A stretch of 64,000 nucleotides of DNA from Ignavibacteria bacterium (lineage in GTDB: Bacteria > Bacteroidota > Ignavibacteria > Tepidaquicellales > Tepidaquicellaceae): the NCBI GenBank assembly GCA_016710985.1, contig JADJTX010000008.1:1-64000 (forward strand), in the 5' to 3' direction. Below the pieces are notes generated by a model that saw only the letters and a list, made by a program, of their open reading frames with translations, was not told where the DNA came from and ran no database searches. The stretch's first letter is position 1. Each line of letters starts with the position of its first letter. Positions 9,800-19,087 of the stretch are shown one piece after another. The translations under genes were made by a program, and so were the position numbers.

Positions 9800-10300
9800 T
9801 TACACCGATGTGGTGTGAAACCCCGAAGGGGTGATAGTATTGCAGAATATATCTCACATGAGTTATCAAACCCCGAAGGAGTGATATTCTTCTCTGAGGT
9901 TATATTTGTTCGTACAATACAGCGGTGGGTGGATAAACCATCACAGACCAAGGCAAATGTCTGAACCAGGATTTTCAGGATTGTAAAGATGACAGGATTT
10001 AAATTCAGTAATCAGTGTAATCAACGTCATCATCATAATCAGCGATCTGCGGTTTATTATTTCTAAAACATAGAACAAGTACTATCGGGATACTCTGTAG
10101 TAAAAATGTTTTGAGACAGACTCTATCGTTTTCAAAAGGGGAGGTCATGCCCCGAACAGTCCTAAATTTAGGAATTAATACATGTAATTCCATTTTTATT
10201 ACAAAAAAATAACATTTTGTTAATACAAATAATATATTATTTCCTTTAGTTTACAAAACTTTACACATTATAATAAAGTCTTACTTACAAAATGCTTATT
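9800..10300. other. intergenic stretch with CCCCGAAGGGG palindromes
   Basis: Two short palindromes of the CCCGAAGGG type lie near 9820 and 9872, each followed by GTGATA. A fragment with AATCAGTGTAATCAACGTCATC wording lies near 10010-10045, and the isolated outer arm TTTTGAGACAGACTC near 10110. No gene is seen on either strand. Confidence 0.45.
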
Positions 10301-10306
10301 TGTAAA

Positions 10307-10314
10307 TAACTTTG
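10307..10314 (+). promoter_or_regulatory. candidate -7 promoter box (TAnnTTTG)
   Basis: TAACTTTG matches the -7 consensus and ends 36 bp before the ATG at 10351. This also argues against the longer reading frame that would start inside the box. No clear -33 box. Confidence 0.35.
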
Positions 10315-10350
10315 TATAAACATTTCCCAAAACATTTAATCTTTTTAAAA

Positions 10351-11766
10351 ATGAATCTTACTACAAAAATTCTTTCTACTGTTTTTTCTGTATTTTTTGC
10401 CATTTCGAGTTCTTTTGCGACTCCGGTTCTGACTGAGCTTGTTGTTCCTCAGTTTATTGGCAGCAAGTCCGCTAACTCGACCAATAACACCAGAACCCCT
10501 TTTGCAGTTTGTCTGCAGATAACAGGATTAGCGCCAAATACCGTTTATGATGTACAGTTAGGTATTGGCCTTGTGACTGATGCGGCGACTGTTTATGGTG
10601 CCGGAAATGTTTGGAACAAAAACAGGAATTCATTTTCAGGGCAAAGGGATACAGCAACTTTTACAACTGATTCAAACGGAGACAGCGGTCCGTTTTGGTC
10701 TTTTCTTCAGCCGACCGGAAATGGTTCGAGATTCAATGCAGGTCAGGTTCATAATTTAAGAATAGGATTCGTTCCAAGCGGTGGTGCGTTTTTAAGCGAT
10801 CCTGATTTTGTAGGAACAAAACAATTTACAGCTCTGGATATTCCGGTGACAGAAAGAACTCCTGCAACTCAGGATAACGGTGCTTTTATAAAAGGAGAAG
10901 GTTTGTCTGCTGAGAGCGGTAAGTATGTTTTGATATTTGATAATGTATCCGGAACAGGTAACCCTCTTTCTGCTTACCAGATCAGAACCGGTCACGCAAC
11001 AAATACTTCACAATCTGAATTACCTGTTTTGATAAATGATGTTTATATGCAAAGCGGAACAAGTTCAACAGGAGATTTCGCGGCTGTCGTTCCGGTTGGA
11101 GCAAATAATCCGAATGGAGTCAGAAGAGTTGAATTAAGAAATTCAGATAATTCAGTTTCAAAATATTTTACTGATGATGACGGCATCTGGACAAACGGAA
11201 TGAACACAACGACCATTGCAAGAAGAGATGTTGGTGTATTAAATTTTTTCAGATTAAATCTTTCACTTTCACTTGAAGCATCAACTGAATTGAATGAAAA
11301 AGCAGATATACTTATCAGGAGCGCAGTTGCACCATATACTGTCATTGATTCCGGAAGTGTAGTTCTTGATGAATCCGGTTACGGAGAAACTTCTTTCTCC
11401 CGGCTCACAAACTCAGTTAACTATTATCTCGAGGTTAAACACAGAAATTCAATATTTACATGGAGCAAGCCGGGTGGAGAGATTTTCACGGCAGGTTTAT
11501 TGAATTATGATTTTACTTCATCGGCTTCGCAGGCATATGGAAATAATCTCGTATCTGTTAATGGTGAATACAGTATCTATACAGGAGACGTTGACAGGAA
11601 TGAGATCGTTGATCTTTCGGATTTAATTCAGGTATTCAATGATGCTGGAGATTTTCTCACAGGCTACGTTGTGACAGATTTAAATAACGACCTTGCAGTT
11701 GACCTTACGGATGTTTTATATGACTTTAACAATACTTCAATTTTTATAGAGACAAAAAACCCCTGA
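10351..11766 (+). CDS. secreted protein with C-terminal dockerin-like calcium repeats
   Basis: A 471-residue exported protein. A signal peptide ends near residue 23 (SSSFA|TPVLTE). The body is beta-rich with no family I recognise. The last 65 residues hold two EF-hand-like loops, DVDRNEIVDLSDL and DLNNDLAVDLTDV, the pattern of dockerin type I repeats, which bind calcium and may anchor the protein or mediate docking. It lacks the NPFNP sorting domain of its neighbours. A longer frame begins at TTG 10312, but that lies within a probable promoter and has no signal peptide features, so ATG 10351 is preferred. A lamin-tail-like or DUF-type exported function is possible but unsupported. Confidence 0.7.
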   Translation: MNLTTKILSTVFSVFFAISSSFATPVLTELVVPQFIGSKSANSTNNTRTPFAVCLQITGLAPNTVYDVQLGIGLVTDAATVYGAGNVWNKNRNSFSGQRDTATFTTDSNGDSGPFWSFLQPTGNGSRFNAGQVHNLRIGFVPSGGAFLSDPDFVGTKQFTALDIPVTERTPATQDNGAFIKGEGLSAESGKYVLIFDNVSGTGNPLSAYQIRTGHATNTSQSELPVLINDVYMQSGTSSTGDFAAVVPVGANNPNGVRRVELRNSDNSVSKYFTDDDGIWTNGMNTTTIARRDVGVLNFFRLNLSLSLEASTELNEKADILIRSAVAPYTVIDSGSVVLDESGYGETSFSRLTNSVNYYLEVKHRNSIFTWSKPGGEIFTAGLLNYDFTSSASQAYGNNLVSVNGEYSIYTGDVDRNEIVDLSDLIQVFNDAGDFLTGYVVTDLNNDLAVDLTDVLYDFNNTSIFIETKNP

Positions 11767-11785
11767 ATAGAAATTTTAAAAATTA

Positions 11786-12243
11786 CAGAGACGCCCAAAT
11801 TGATTTCGCTTCGGTATTTATGCTGCTTCAATTTGGGCGTCTCTACAGAACTGCTAAAACTGATCAATCCAATAATCCTCTAATCCTATTTGTCTGAATT
11901 AAGATTTATAGGATTAAAGGATTTTTAGATTATGTGTTGAAAATTTAACGATTATAAATTCTAAATCCAAATTTCCCTCTACCGTTTATCTTTATCGAAG
12001 TGCAGAAGGTGGGGTGGCTACAATTCTGATCATTCATTTCGCAGAGACGCCCAAATTGATTTCGCTTCGGTATTTATGCTGCTTCAATTTGGGCGTCTCT
12101 ACAGAACTGATCAATCCAATCCAATAATCCTATAATCCTTTTTGTCTGAATTAGGATTTATAGGATTAAAGGATTTTTGGATTATGTGTTGAAAATTTAT
12201 CGATTATAAATTCTAAATCCTAATTTCCCCCTACCATTTATCT
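11786..12243. repeat. 256-bp tandem duplication carrying a perfect 17-bp hairpin
   Basis: Two near-identical units (11786-11990 and 12042-12243). Each opens with a perfect 17-bp inverted repeat, AGAGACGCCCAAATTGA / TCAATTTGGGCGTCTCT (11787-11803 with 11828-11844; 12043-12100 for the second copy), with the same 24-nt loop, then an AT-rich body rich in AATCCTATAATCC wording. There is no T tract after the stem, so it is not a normal terminator. No coding frame. Confidence 0.75.
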
Positions 12244-12618
12244 TTTTAAATTTGAGCTGGGTTGGTACATCTGCATTATGGAAATGTACATCCGTGTGCC
12301 TGAGAAGTACATCCCTGCGTTAAATCAGCTTAATCAGCGTAGCGGTGCAAGCGTCTTCATCGCAGATTTCTTCACACGAAATTTATACAAATTTTAAAAT
12401 CTATACGGCTAAGTGACTCTGCGCCATGGCAAAGTGAATCCGGAGGATTCAAACATTTATAGAAATTGATCCGGGCAATCGTAATACCCCTCTCAAACCA
12501 AAGTGATTGATCCCCAGGAAATCTAAATCAGCGACATCAACGTCATCAGCAAAATCAGCGATCTGCAATCTCAAAATCTAAAATCAAAATATACCTTACC
12601 ATTTATGAATCTTTGTAT
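12244..12618. other. intergenic stretch without a gene
   Basis: Contains scattered repeat-like wording (ATCAGCGACATCAACGTCATCAG near 12525, ACATCCGTGTG near 12290) similar to fragments at 10010 and to the dispersed element at 22.7 kb. No coding region is seen. Confidence 0.4.
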
Positions 12619-12626
12619 TATATTTG
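12619..12626 (+). promoter_or_regulatory. candidate -7 promoter box for nuoI
   Basis: TATATTTG fits TAnnTTTG and ends 22 bp before the ATG at 12649. No clear -33 element. Confidence 0.35.
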
Positions 12627-12648
12627 TTCAAAACAATATTACTGTTTA

Positions 12649-13139
12649 ATGGCGATAATTAAGAAAAAGATTTAAATTTATTCGAACAAACTTACATTCC
12701 GCAAATAATTAAAGGTCTTGGTTTGACATTTAAACAGATGTTCAGACCGAAATTTACAAGACAGTATCCCGAAGAGAAATGGATTCCGCCTGCATCATAT
12801 CGCGGAAGACCTGTGCTTGTGCAGGAAGATGACGGAACCGAACGATGTGTTGCCTGCGCATTATGTTCGAGAGTGTGTCCGGCGCTGGCTATTGAAGTTC
12901 AGGCGGGTGAAACTGCAGGTGAAAAGGAAAGATATCCTGAAAAATTTGAGATAAACATGGTAAGATGCATATTTTGCGGATTCTGTGAAGAGGTTTGCCC
13001 CGAAGAGGCAATAGTGATGAGCGATGAATATGAGCTGGTTTTCAGCAGTCAGGAAGAAGCAATTTACGGTAAAGACAAACTGCTTGTTCCGAAAGAAAAA
13101 TTAAAAAAGAGATTAGAGTTTTTACAGGAATACAGATAA
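12649..13139 (+). CDS. nuoI: NADH-quinone oxidoreductase subunit I (frameshifted near start)
   Basis: The 8Fe ferredoxin-like subunit of complex I that passes electrons from the peripheral arm towards quinone. Two 4Fe-4S motifs are present: CVACALCSRVCP and CIFCGFCEEVCP. The ATG at 12649 reads MAIIKKK and then stops; adding one A to the A-run near 12672 joins it to FEQTYIPQIIKGLG, the normal membrane-facing N-terminal helix, giving about 163 residues, the usual size. It stands alone here: no other nuo gene is adjacent, and nuoK-nuoL lie 20 kb away. The following secreted-protein gene begins 9 bp later. Confidence 0.85.
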
Positions 13140-13147
13140 GAGGAATT

Positions 13148-13816
13148 ATGAAAACATTTTGTAAAGCAGCAATATTGATTCTGCTTGTATGCAGTTATTC
13201 AAGAGCAGAAGGTGATGATAAAATTTCGAATAAAATTGGTTCATTTGCAGCCAAAATAAAAGGCGGTGAAGTTGAGCTTAACTGGATAGTCATGAATCCG
13301 GGAAATCTGAATAAATTTAAAATTGAAAATAAAAAAGCCGGATCTGAATTATATATTTCTTTAACAGATGTAATATTTTCAAACTTCAGAAAAAAGGAAG
13401 ATAATGATTCTGTTACTGCATACTACTATACTTATTCCGATAAGCCGCAGGAAAACGGAGTTTATTTTTATAAGCTTAGTGTATTTGATATTTTCAATAA
13501 AGTCGTGGCTTCTGAAGAAATAAAGATCGGAATTACAGAGGTTCCGGAATTTAACCTTCATCAAAATATTCCAAATCCGTTTAATCCTTCAACAGTAATT
13601 ACATATCAGTTATTAATACCCACAAATGTAAAATTAAAGGTGTACAGTCTGACAGGTCAGGTAGTCGACATACTCGTTGATGCTTTTCAGACACCCGGAT
13701 CATACAGTATTGATTTTAACACCGGTAAGTATGCTGAAATGTCAAGCGGAATATATTTCTATAAGCTGGAAACAAACTACACTTCAGATATAAAGAAAAT
13801 GATATTTACAAAATAA
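13148..13816 (+). CDS. secreted protein with type IX sorting domain
   Basis: A 222-residue exported protein. A signal peptide covers about the first 20 residues (KAAILILLVCSYSRA). The middle holds a small beta domain like a fibronectin-type fold (VELNWIVMNPGNLNKFKIE). The last 85 residues are the C-terminal sorting domain: NIPNPFNPSTVITYQ, KLKVYSLTGQVV, SSGIYFYKLET and a final KKMIFTK. Proteins with this tail are carried across the outer membrane by the type IX system and the tail is then removed. A GAGGAATT ribosome site precedes the ATG. Its cargo function is unknown. Confidence 0.8.
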   Translation: MKTFCKAAILILLVCSYSRAEGDDKISNKIGSFAAKIKGGEVELNWIVMNPGNLNKFKIENKKAGSELYISLTDVIFSNFRKKEDNDSVTAYYYTYSDKPQENGVYFYKLSVFDIFNKVVASEEIKIGITEVPEFNLHQNIPNPFNPSTVITYQLLIPTNVKLKVYSLTGQVVDILVDAFQTPGSYSIDFNTGKYAEMSSGIYFYKLETNYTSDIKKMIFTK

Positions 13817-13933
13817 CATTTCTTGATAAATCACATCTCAATTCCATACTTAAATATTATTCAATCAGACGATTACCGTAAAGATTTTAAATTGAAGATA
13901 GTTGCTGAAATAATTATTTTGTTCATATAACAT

Positions 13934-15262
13934 ATGGAAGACTTTAAGTCTATATTTTTCGATCTTTTTCTTTTGCTTTTCTTTGTAACTTTGAATGCTC
14001 TGTTTGTAGCTGCGGAGTTTGCCCTTGTCAAAGTCAGAAAAACTCAGCTGCTGCCTGAGGAAATAAGTAAAGACAGAAAAGCAAAACTTGCGTTAAAACT
14101 CATTACGAATCTTGATCAGTATTTAGCAGCTACTCAATTCGGGATCACTATTTCTTCTTTAGGTCTTGGCTGGATAGGTGAACCTGTAACAGCAAGAATT
14201 CTTGATCCTGTTTTTTCAATGTTTGACATAAGTAATCCGAAAACCATTCACACAATTTCTTTGTCGGTTGGATTTGTTCTTATTACTTTTCTCCATATAA
14301 TTCTGGGTGAACTTGCGCCGAAATCACTGGCTATAAGACATCCTAAAGAGACAACTTTGTTTATTGCTCTTCCATTGAATATTTTTTATCTGATATTCAA
14401 ACCGGCGATCCTATTGCTGAATGGTACTGCGAACAGAATATTAATTTTGTTTGGTATCCAGCCTGTCAGCGAATCTGAGAGGTCTCATTCGGAAGAAGAG
14501 ATAAGAATACTTATTGCTGAGGGGACTGAGTCAGGAGAGATAGATGAGACGGAACAGGCTATAATTCAGAAAGTATTCGGATTCAATGACAAGACAGCAA
14601 GCGATGCAATGATCCCGAGAAACAGTATGTTTGCAATTGACATAGATGAAAACCGGGATAAGATCATTGAGAAAATGATTGATGAAGGGTATTCGAGAGT
14701 TCCTGTTTATAAGGATAGCGTTGATAACATAATTGGTGTCATATATTCGAAAGACATCATTAGCGCTGCTGAGCATAAAGAGATAATTGTGTTGCAGGAT
14801 ATAATCCGCCCGGTTCATTTTATCCCTGAGACAAAACATATTGGTGAAATACTAAAGGACTTTCAAAAGAAACACATTCACCTGGGAATTGTAGTGAATG
14901 AACACGGAGGTGTCGAAGGATTAATTACACTTGAAGATATAATTGAAGAAATATTCGGCGAGATTGATGATGAGTATGATACTGAATCTGAAAATTCCGG
15001 TGATAGTGCAAAAGGTGACCGGAAAGGTGTATTCCTTGTAAATCCAAATATTCCGGTTGAAGATTTCAATAAAAAATTTAATACTGATATTCCTCTGGAT
15101 AAGGATGAGTATAATACTTTGAGTGGTTTTCTTCAGACTGTGACAGGACACATTCCGGAAATTTACGAGCGGATTGATTACAAAGGGATTGTAATGACTA
15201 TCATGAAAAAATCGGGAAATAAACTTCTTCAGGTTAAAGTTCAGAAATTGAAAAGTTATTAA
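13934..15262 (+). CDS. CNNM/CorC (HlyC) family membrane protein
   Basis: A 442-residue protein with the standard three-part build: an N-terminal DUF21/CNNM membrane domain (residues 1-185, about four spans, with the family block GWIGEPV and HIILGELAPKSLAIR), a pair of CBS domains (about 210-330; DAMIPRNSMFAID, GYSRVPVYKD, GIVVNEHGGVEGLIT) and a C-terminal CorC_HlyC domain (about 350-440). Members act in magnesium or cobalt homeostasis, probably as efflux transporters. The older hemolysin name has little support. The frame is intact and it stands as its own unit. Confidence 0.85.
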   Translation: MEDFKSIFFDLFLLLFFVTLNALFVAAEFALVKVRKTQLLPEEISKDRKAKLALKLITNLDQYLAATQFGITISSLGLGWIGEPVTARILDPVFSMFDISNPKTIHTISLSVGFVLITFLHIILGELAPKSLAIRHPKETTLFIALPLNIFYLIFKPAILLLNGTANRILILFGIQPVSESERSHSEEEIRILIAEGTESGEIDETEQAIIQKVFGFNDKTASDAMIPRNSMFAIDIDENRDKIIEKMIDEGYSRVPVYKDSVDNIIGVIYSKDIISAAEHKEIIVLQDIIRPVHFIPETKHIGEILKDFQKKHIHLGIVVNEHGGVEGLITLEDIIEEIFGEIDDEYDTESENSGDSAKGDRKGVFLVNPNIPVEDFNKKFNTDIPLDKDEYNTLSGFLQTVTGHIPEIYERIDYKGIVMTIMKKSGNKLLQVKVQKLKSY

Positions 15263-15310
15263 GTGCCATTACTTAATCACTATATTTATAAATATATTAA
15301 ATAAAAATAC

Positions 15311-16078
15311 TTGATTTCATTTGTCGGCAGAAAGTTCATTCAGTTCTTTACAGAGTTAGGTGAATATTCAAAGTTAATGTTCGGTGTTATAAAGAACCTT
15401 CCCAGAGTATTTCGTGACAGAAAGTTAATTATTGAGCAAATGCTTCACGTAGGAGTGAATTCTCTTGCTTTAGTTACAATAATCGGAATTTTCACCGGAG
15501 CCGTTTCCTGCTGGCAGGCAGCTTATCAGATCAAAGGTTTGATCTCATACAGTTATCTTGGATCAGCAACTACAAAAGCAATTATCATAGAATTAGGACC
15601 GGTTCTAGCCGCTATCGTTTTAGCCGGAAGAGTAGGGGCTTCTATGGCTGCTGAGCTCGGAACAATGAAAGTCACGGAACAGATAGATGCACTGGAAGCC
15701 ATGGCAATCAGTCCGGTCAGATATCTTGCAATGCCAAGAATAGTTGCAACTACCTGTATGCTTCCTGTTCTTGTTATTTATGCAAGCTCAATCGCCATTT
15801 TAGGTTCTTATACTGTGGCAACTGTTTTTCTTGGTGTACCTTCTGAAACATTTTTAGGCGCATTCAAGAAAGCTCTTGAAATTAAAGACATTTATGCCGG
15901 TACTATCAAAGCTCTTTTCTTTGGAGTTTCAATATCTTCGATCGGATGCTTTATCGGATTTCAAACAAAGGGCGGAGCGGAAGGTGTCGGACTTTCAACT
16001 ATCAAAGCGTTCGTTATAGCAGCCGCATCAATACTTATGCTTGATTATGTACTTTGGAATTTCTTAATCGGAATGTAA
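15311..16078 (+). CDS. mlaE: MlaE-family ABC transporter permease
   Basis: A 255-residue inner-membrane permease of the Mla/Tgt lipid-transport family, which moves phospholipids between inner and outer membrane. It has the typical helix-rich core with ELGPVLAAIVLAGRVGAS, ELGTMKVTEQIDALEAM and PVRYLAMPR. The start is TTG at 15311; an in-frame stop at 15302 excludes an upstream ATG, and the next ATG would remove about 20 family-typical residues. The usual partners, ATPase MlaF and substrate-binding MlaD, are not next to it; pyrB follows after 14 bp. It probably works with an ATPase encoded elsewhere. Confidence 0.85.
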   Translation: MISFVGRKFIQFFTELGEYSKLMFGVIKNLPRVFRDRKLIIEQMLHVGVNSLALVTIIGIFTGAVSCWQAAYQIKGLISYSYLGSATTKAIIIELGPVLAAIVLAGRVGASMAAELGTMKVTEQIDALEAMAISPVRYLAMPRIVATTCMLPVLVIYASSIAILGSYTVATVFLGVPSETFLGAFKKALEIKDIYAGTIKALFFGVSISSIGCFIGFQTKGGAEGVGLSTIKAFVIAAASILMLDYVLWNFLIGM

Positions 16079-16092
16079 ACTAAAACAAAACT

Positions 16093-17013
16093 TTGAATTT
16101 TCCGGATCATCTCATAGGACTTCGTTACTTAACTAAACAAGATCTTGATAATATTTTTAAGCTGACTGAGTTTTATAAACAAAAGATTGTAAGCAGAAAG
16201 CCATTAGAGAGAATACTTAGTACTAAATCTGTAATTAATCTTTTCTTTGAAGATTCAACAAGGACAAGAACTTCCTTCGAACTTGCAGAGAAAAAGTTAG
16301 GCATGGATTCAGTTAATTTTTCTGCGACCGGTTCATCTTTAAGCAAAGGCGAAAGCCTTCTGGATACGATAAAGAACATTGAGGCGATGAAGTTTGACTA
16401 TATCGTAGTCAGGCATTCTGTTCCCGGGATAGCAAATTATATGACTCAGCATACGACTTCTCGGATCATTAATGCAGGTGACGGAACGAATGAACACCCG
16501 ACGCAGGGACTTCTCGACATTTATACGCTGAAGGAGAATTTCGGAAGTCTGAAGAATTTAAATGTATGCATAGTAGGAAACATATCTCACAGCCGTGTTG
16601 CTTTGTCTAATATTTTCGGTTTGAAAAAATTGGAGGCAAATGTGTCTGTATGCGGTCCGTTTTCATTTATTCCTAAGAACATTGAAGGTCTCGGAGTGAA
16701 CGTTTATACTGATATTAATGAAGCAATTAAAAAGAACGATGTAATGAATATACTCAGGGTTCAGCTGGAACGTAATGCCGGCAGTCTGCTTCCGTCAGTA
16801 AATGAGTTCAATAAGTATTACGGAGTGACTAAAGACAGATTAAAATTAAATCCAAAGATAAAAATTTTACATCCGGGACCGATGAATATAAATGTTGAAA
16901 TTGATTATCATACATCTGTTTCGGATAACTCTCTAATTTTTGAACAAGTAACAAACGGTGTTGCAGTAAAATGCGCTTTGTTTCATTTAATGAATGACAA
17001 AAAAATAAGCTGA
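16093..17013 (+). CDS. pyrB: aspartate carbamoyltransferase, catalytic subunit
   Basis: Condenses carbamoyl phosphate and aspartate in the second step of pyrimidine synthesis. The 306-residue length is normal. The carbamoyl-phosphate site STRTRTS is at residues 55-61; HPTQGLLDIYT and LHPGPMNINVEI are the other family signatures, the last being the aspartate-binding end of the chain. The start is TTG at 16093, forced by an in-frame stop at 16081-16083. pyrC follows with one base between stop and start, so the two are co-expressed. No regulatory-subunit gene (pyrI) is beside it. Confidence 0.93.
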   Translation: MNFPDHLIGLRYLTKQDLDNIFKLTEFYKQKIVSRKPLERILSTKSVINLFFEDSTRTRTSFELAEKKLGMDSVNFSATGSSLSKGESLLDTIKNIEAMKFDYIVVRHSVPGIANYMTQHTTSRIINAGDGTNEHPTQGLLDIYTLKENFGSLKNLNVCIVGNISHSRVALSNIFGLKKLEANVSVCGPFSFIPKNIEGLGVNVYTDINEAIKKNDVMNILRVQLERNAGSLLPSVNEFNKYYGVTKDRLKLNPKIKILHPGPMNINVEIDYHTSVSDNSLIFEQVTNGVAVKCALFHLMNDKKIS

Positions 17014-17014
17014 C

Positions 17015-18296
17015 TTGGATCTGTTATTAAAAGACATACATTTGATCTCGCCTGAGGATAATTTAAACGAAGTAACTGATGTATTAGTCATAGACGGTGT
17101 AATTGAAAAAATCGGTAAGATCAAAAGCATTAAAAAGACTGTAAGAGAATTAAATCTGAAAAAGAAAACCTGTGTCCCCGGATTTTATGATATGCATGTT
17201 CACTTTCGTGAACCCGGACAAACGCATAAGGAAGATCTGTTTACCGGTTCTGAAGCAGCGGCAAACGGAGGATTTACGGGTGTTCTTTGCATGCCTAATA
17301 CGAATCCGCCTTTAGATTCACCCTATACTGATCAGGAATATATTAGATAAGACAAAAGATTTTTTAGTTAAAATAGATATAGCGGCATGTGCAACTCAGG
17401 GAAGAGCAGGGGAGAAACTATCGGCAATCCTTTCGCTTGGAGATGCCGGTGCAGTTGCTTTTACAGATGACGGAAGTCCTGTTGCAGATCCGGAATTAAT
17501 GCGCAGAGTTCTTGAATACACTTCACAGATCAATTCCGTTGTCATTCAGCATTGTGAAGATATGAGTCTTTCAGATAAAGGAGTAATGAATGAAGGATAT
17601 ATATCAACTGTAATGGGAGTTAAAGGCATTCCGGAAATCAGTGAGACGGCGGTAATCGCAAGAGACATTCTTTTGACAGAGTTTGTACGGAATTCAAGAT
17701 ATCACATTCAGCACATCTCGTGCGGTAAGAGTGTTGAGCTGCTCAGAAGTGCAAAATCAATGAATTTAAATGTAACCGGAGAAGTTTGTCCTCATCATTT
17801 TATACTAACAGATAAAGATTGTCTTGAATATGATACAGATGCAAAGATGAATCCTCCTTTGAGAACCGAAGACGATATCGAAAAAATATTAACCGGGTTA
17901 AAGGATGATACAATAGAAGTTATCTGCACTGACCATGCTCCGCACACTGAATATGAAAAAAACCAGGGATTCTATGATTCGCCGTTTGGAATAGTAGGAC
18001 TTGAAACAGCAATAGGATTAACATATACCTACTTGGTTAAAACAGGTGTGATTTCATTTGAGCAAATGATACAAAAAATGTCTGTTAATCCGAGAAGGAT
18101 CTTGAATCTTCAGCAAGTAAATATCAGGGAAGGGGAGAGAGCGGTATTTACAATTCTTGATTTAAATGCGAAATGGAAAGTTGACAGGTCAAAGTTTAAA
18201 TCTAAAAGTAATAATACTCCTTTCGATGGATATGAGGTTCAGTGTAAACCATATTGTGTGATAAATAAAGATCAAATTTATTTTTCTAAATTATAA
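17015..18296 (+). CDS. pyrC: dihydroorotase (one frameshift)
   Basis: Zinc enzyme that closes carbamoyl aspartate to dihydroorotate, step three of pyrimidine synthesis. Metal ligands and signatures: DMHVHFREPG (His61, His63), CMPNTNPP, VIQHCED, QHIS and CTDHAPHT. About 427 residues once joined, the usual size of the type I enzyme. The frame breaks at about 17345, where DQEYIR meets a stop; inserting one base near ATATTAG restores LDKTKDFLVKIDIAACATQ. The start is TTG at 17015, with an in-frame stop at 17006 ruling out an earlier start. It sits between pyrB and a ParA gene with almost no spacing. Confidence 0.9.
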
Positions 18297-18298
18297 TA

Positions 18299-19084
18299 AT
18301 GAGTAAAATCATATCAGTCTGCATACCGAAAGGCGGCGTGGGAAAAACTACTACGGCAGTTAATCTTGCTGCATCACTTGCTGTTGCAGAGAAAAAAACA
18401 TTGCTCATAGATGTTGATCCATTCGGAGCTTCGGCAATTGCATTGGGCTTTACATCGGATAAGATCAATGCCAGCCTTGCAGAAGTATTTGCATTTACAC
18501 ATTCGCTGAAATCTGCAATTCACAGAACAGGACTTGAGTATCTTGACTTCGTTCCGTCGAATGTGTATTCAATTAATATGCATGATAAGTTCATCAAATA
18601 TTCCGAGAACAGACTTATTTTAAAAAATGCAATCAGGGAAGTTGAAAGTTATTATGATTACATTATTCTTGACTGTCCGCCGGTGCTCAAGGGAATTTCT
18701 ACAAATGCTCTTGTTGCTTCCGATTCGATTTTAATTCCCATAAAATCCGGCCATTTTTCTCTTGAAGCAGTTGACAGATTATTTAATTATTTTGAATGGA
18801 TCAAAGAGATAGCCAACCCCGGTCTTAGCATTGAGGGAATAATTTTAACCATGTATGAGAAAGACTCAAAAGTAACTAAAATTTCCGAAAGGGAACTGAA
18901 GATCAAGTACAGTAAATATCTGCTTAACACTGTAATTCCAAATACTAACCTTCTGAACGAGTCAACCTTTTACGGGAAACCGCTGTGTTTATACAAGATT
19001 GATTCAGAGGGAGCCATTGCATACCTGAATCTTGCAAGTGAAATTTTAAAAAATAACATTAAATTAGAAAAAGAGTTAATATAA
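18299..19084 (+). CDS. ParA/MinD-type ATPase
   Basis: A 261-residue P-loop ATPase. The deviant Walker A motif KGGVGKTT is at residues 11-18, Walker B-type IILDCPPVL near 125, and LLIDVDPFGA near 36. These ATPases position chromosomes, plasmids or protein complexes; no ParB or parS-like repeat is seen beside it, so a chromosome-partition role is not supported here. It begins 2 bp after pyrC and ends 3 bp before valS, so it is expressed with housekeeping genes. It could equally be an orphan ParA for cell-pole or cargo positioning. Confidence 0.85.
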   Translation: MSKIISVCIPKGGVGKTTTAVNLAASLAVAEKKTLLIDVDPFGASAIALGFTSDKINASLAEVFAFTHSLKSAIHRTGLEYLDFVPSNVYSINMHDKFIKYSENRLILKNAIREVESYYDYIILDCPPVLKGISTNALVASDSILIPIKSGHFSLEAVDRLFNYFEWIKEIANPGLSIEGIILTMYEKDSKVTKISERELKIKYSKYLLNTVIPNTNLLNESTFYGKPLCLYKIDSEGAIAYLNLASEILKNNIKLEKELI

Positions 19085-19087
19085 TCT

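Noticed and set aside
10312..10350. Upstream TTG start for the dockerin-like protein
   Set aside because: The extra residues do not look like a signal peptide and the TTG lies in a TAnnTTTG promoter box.
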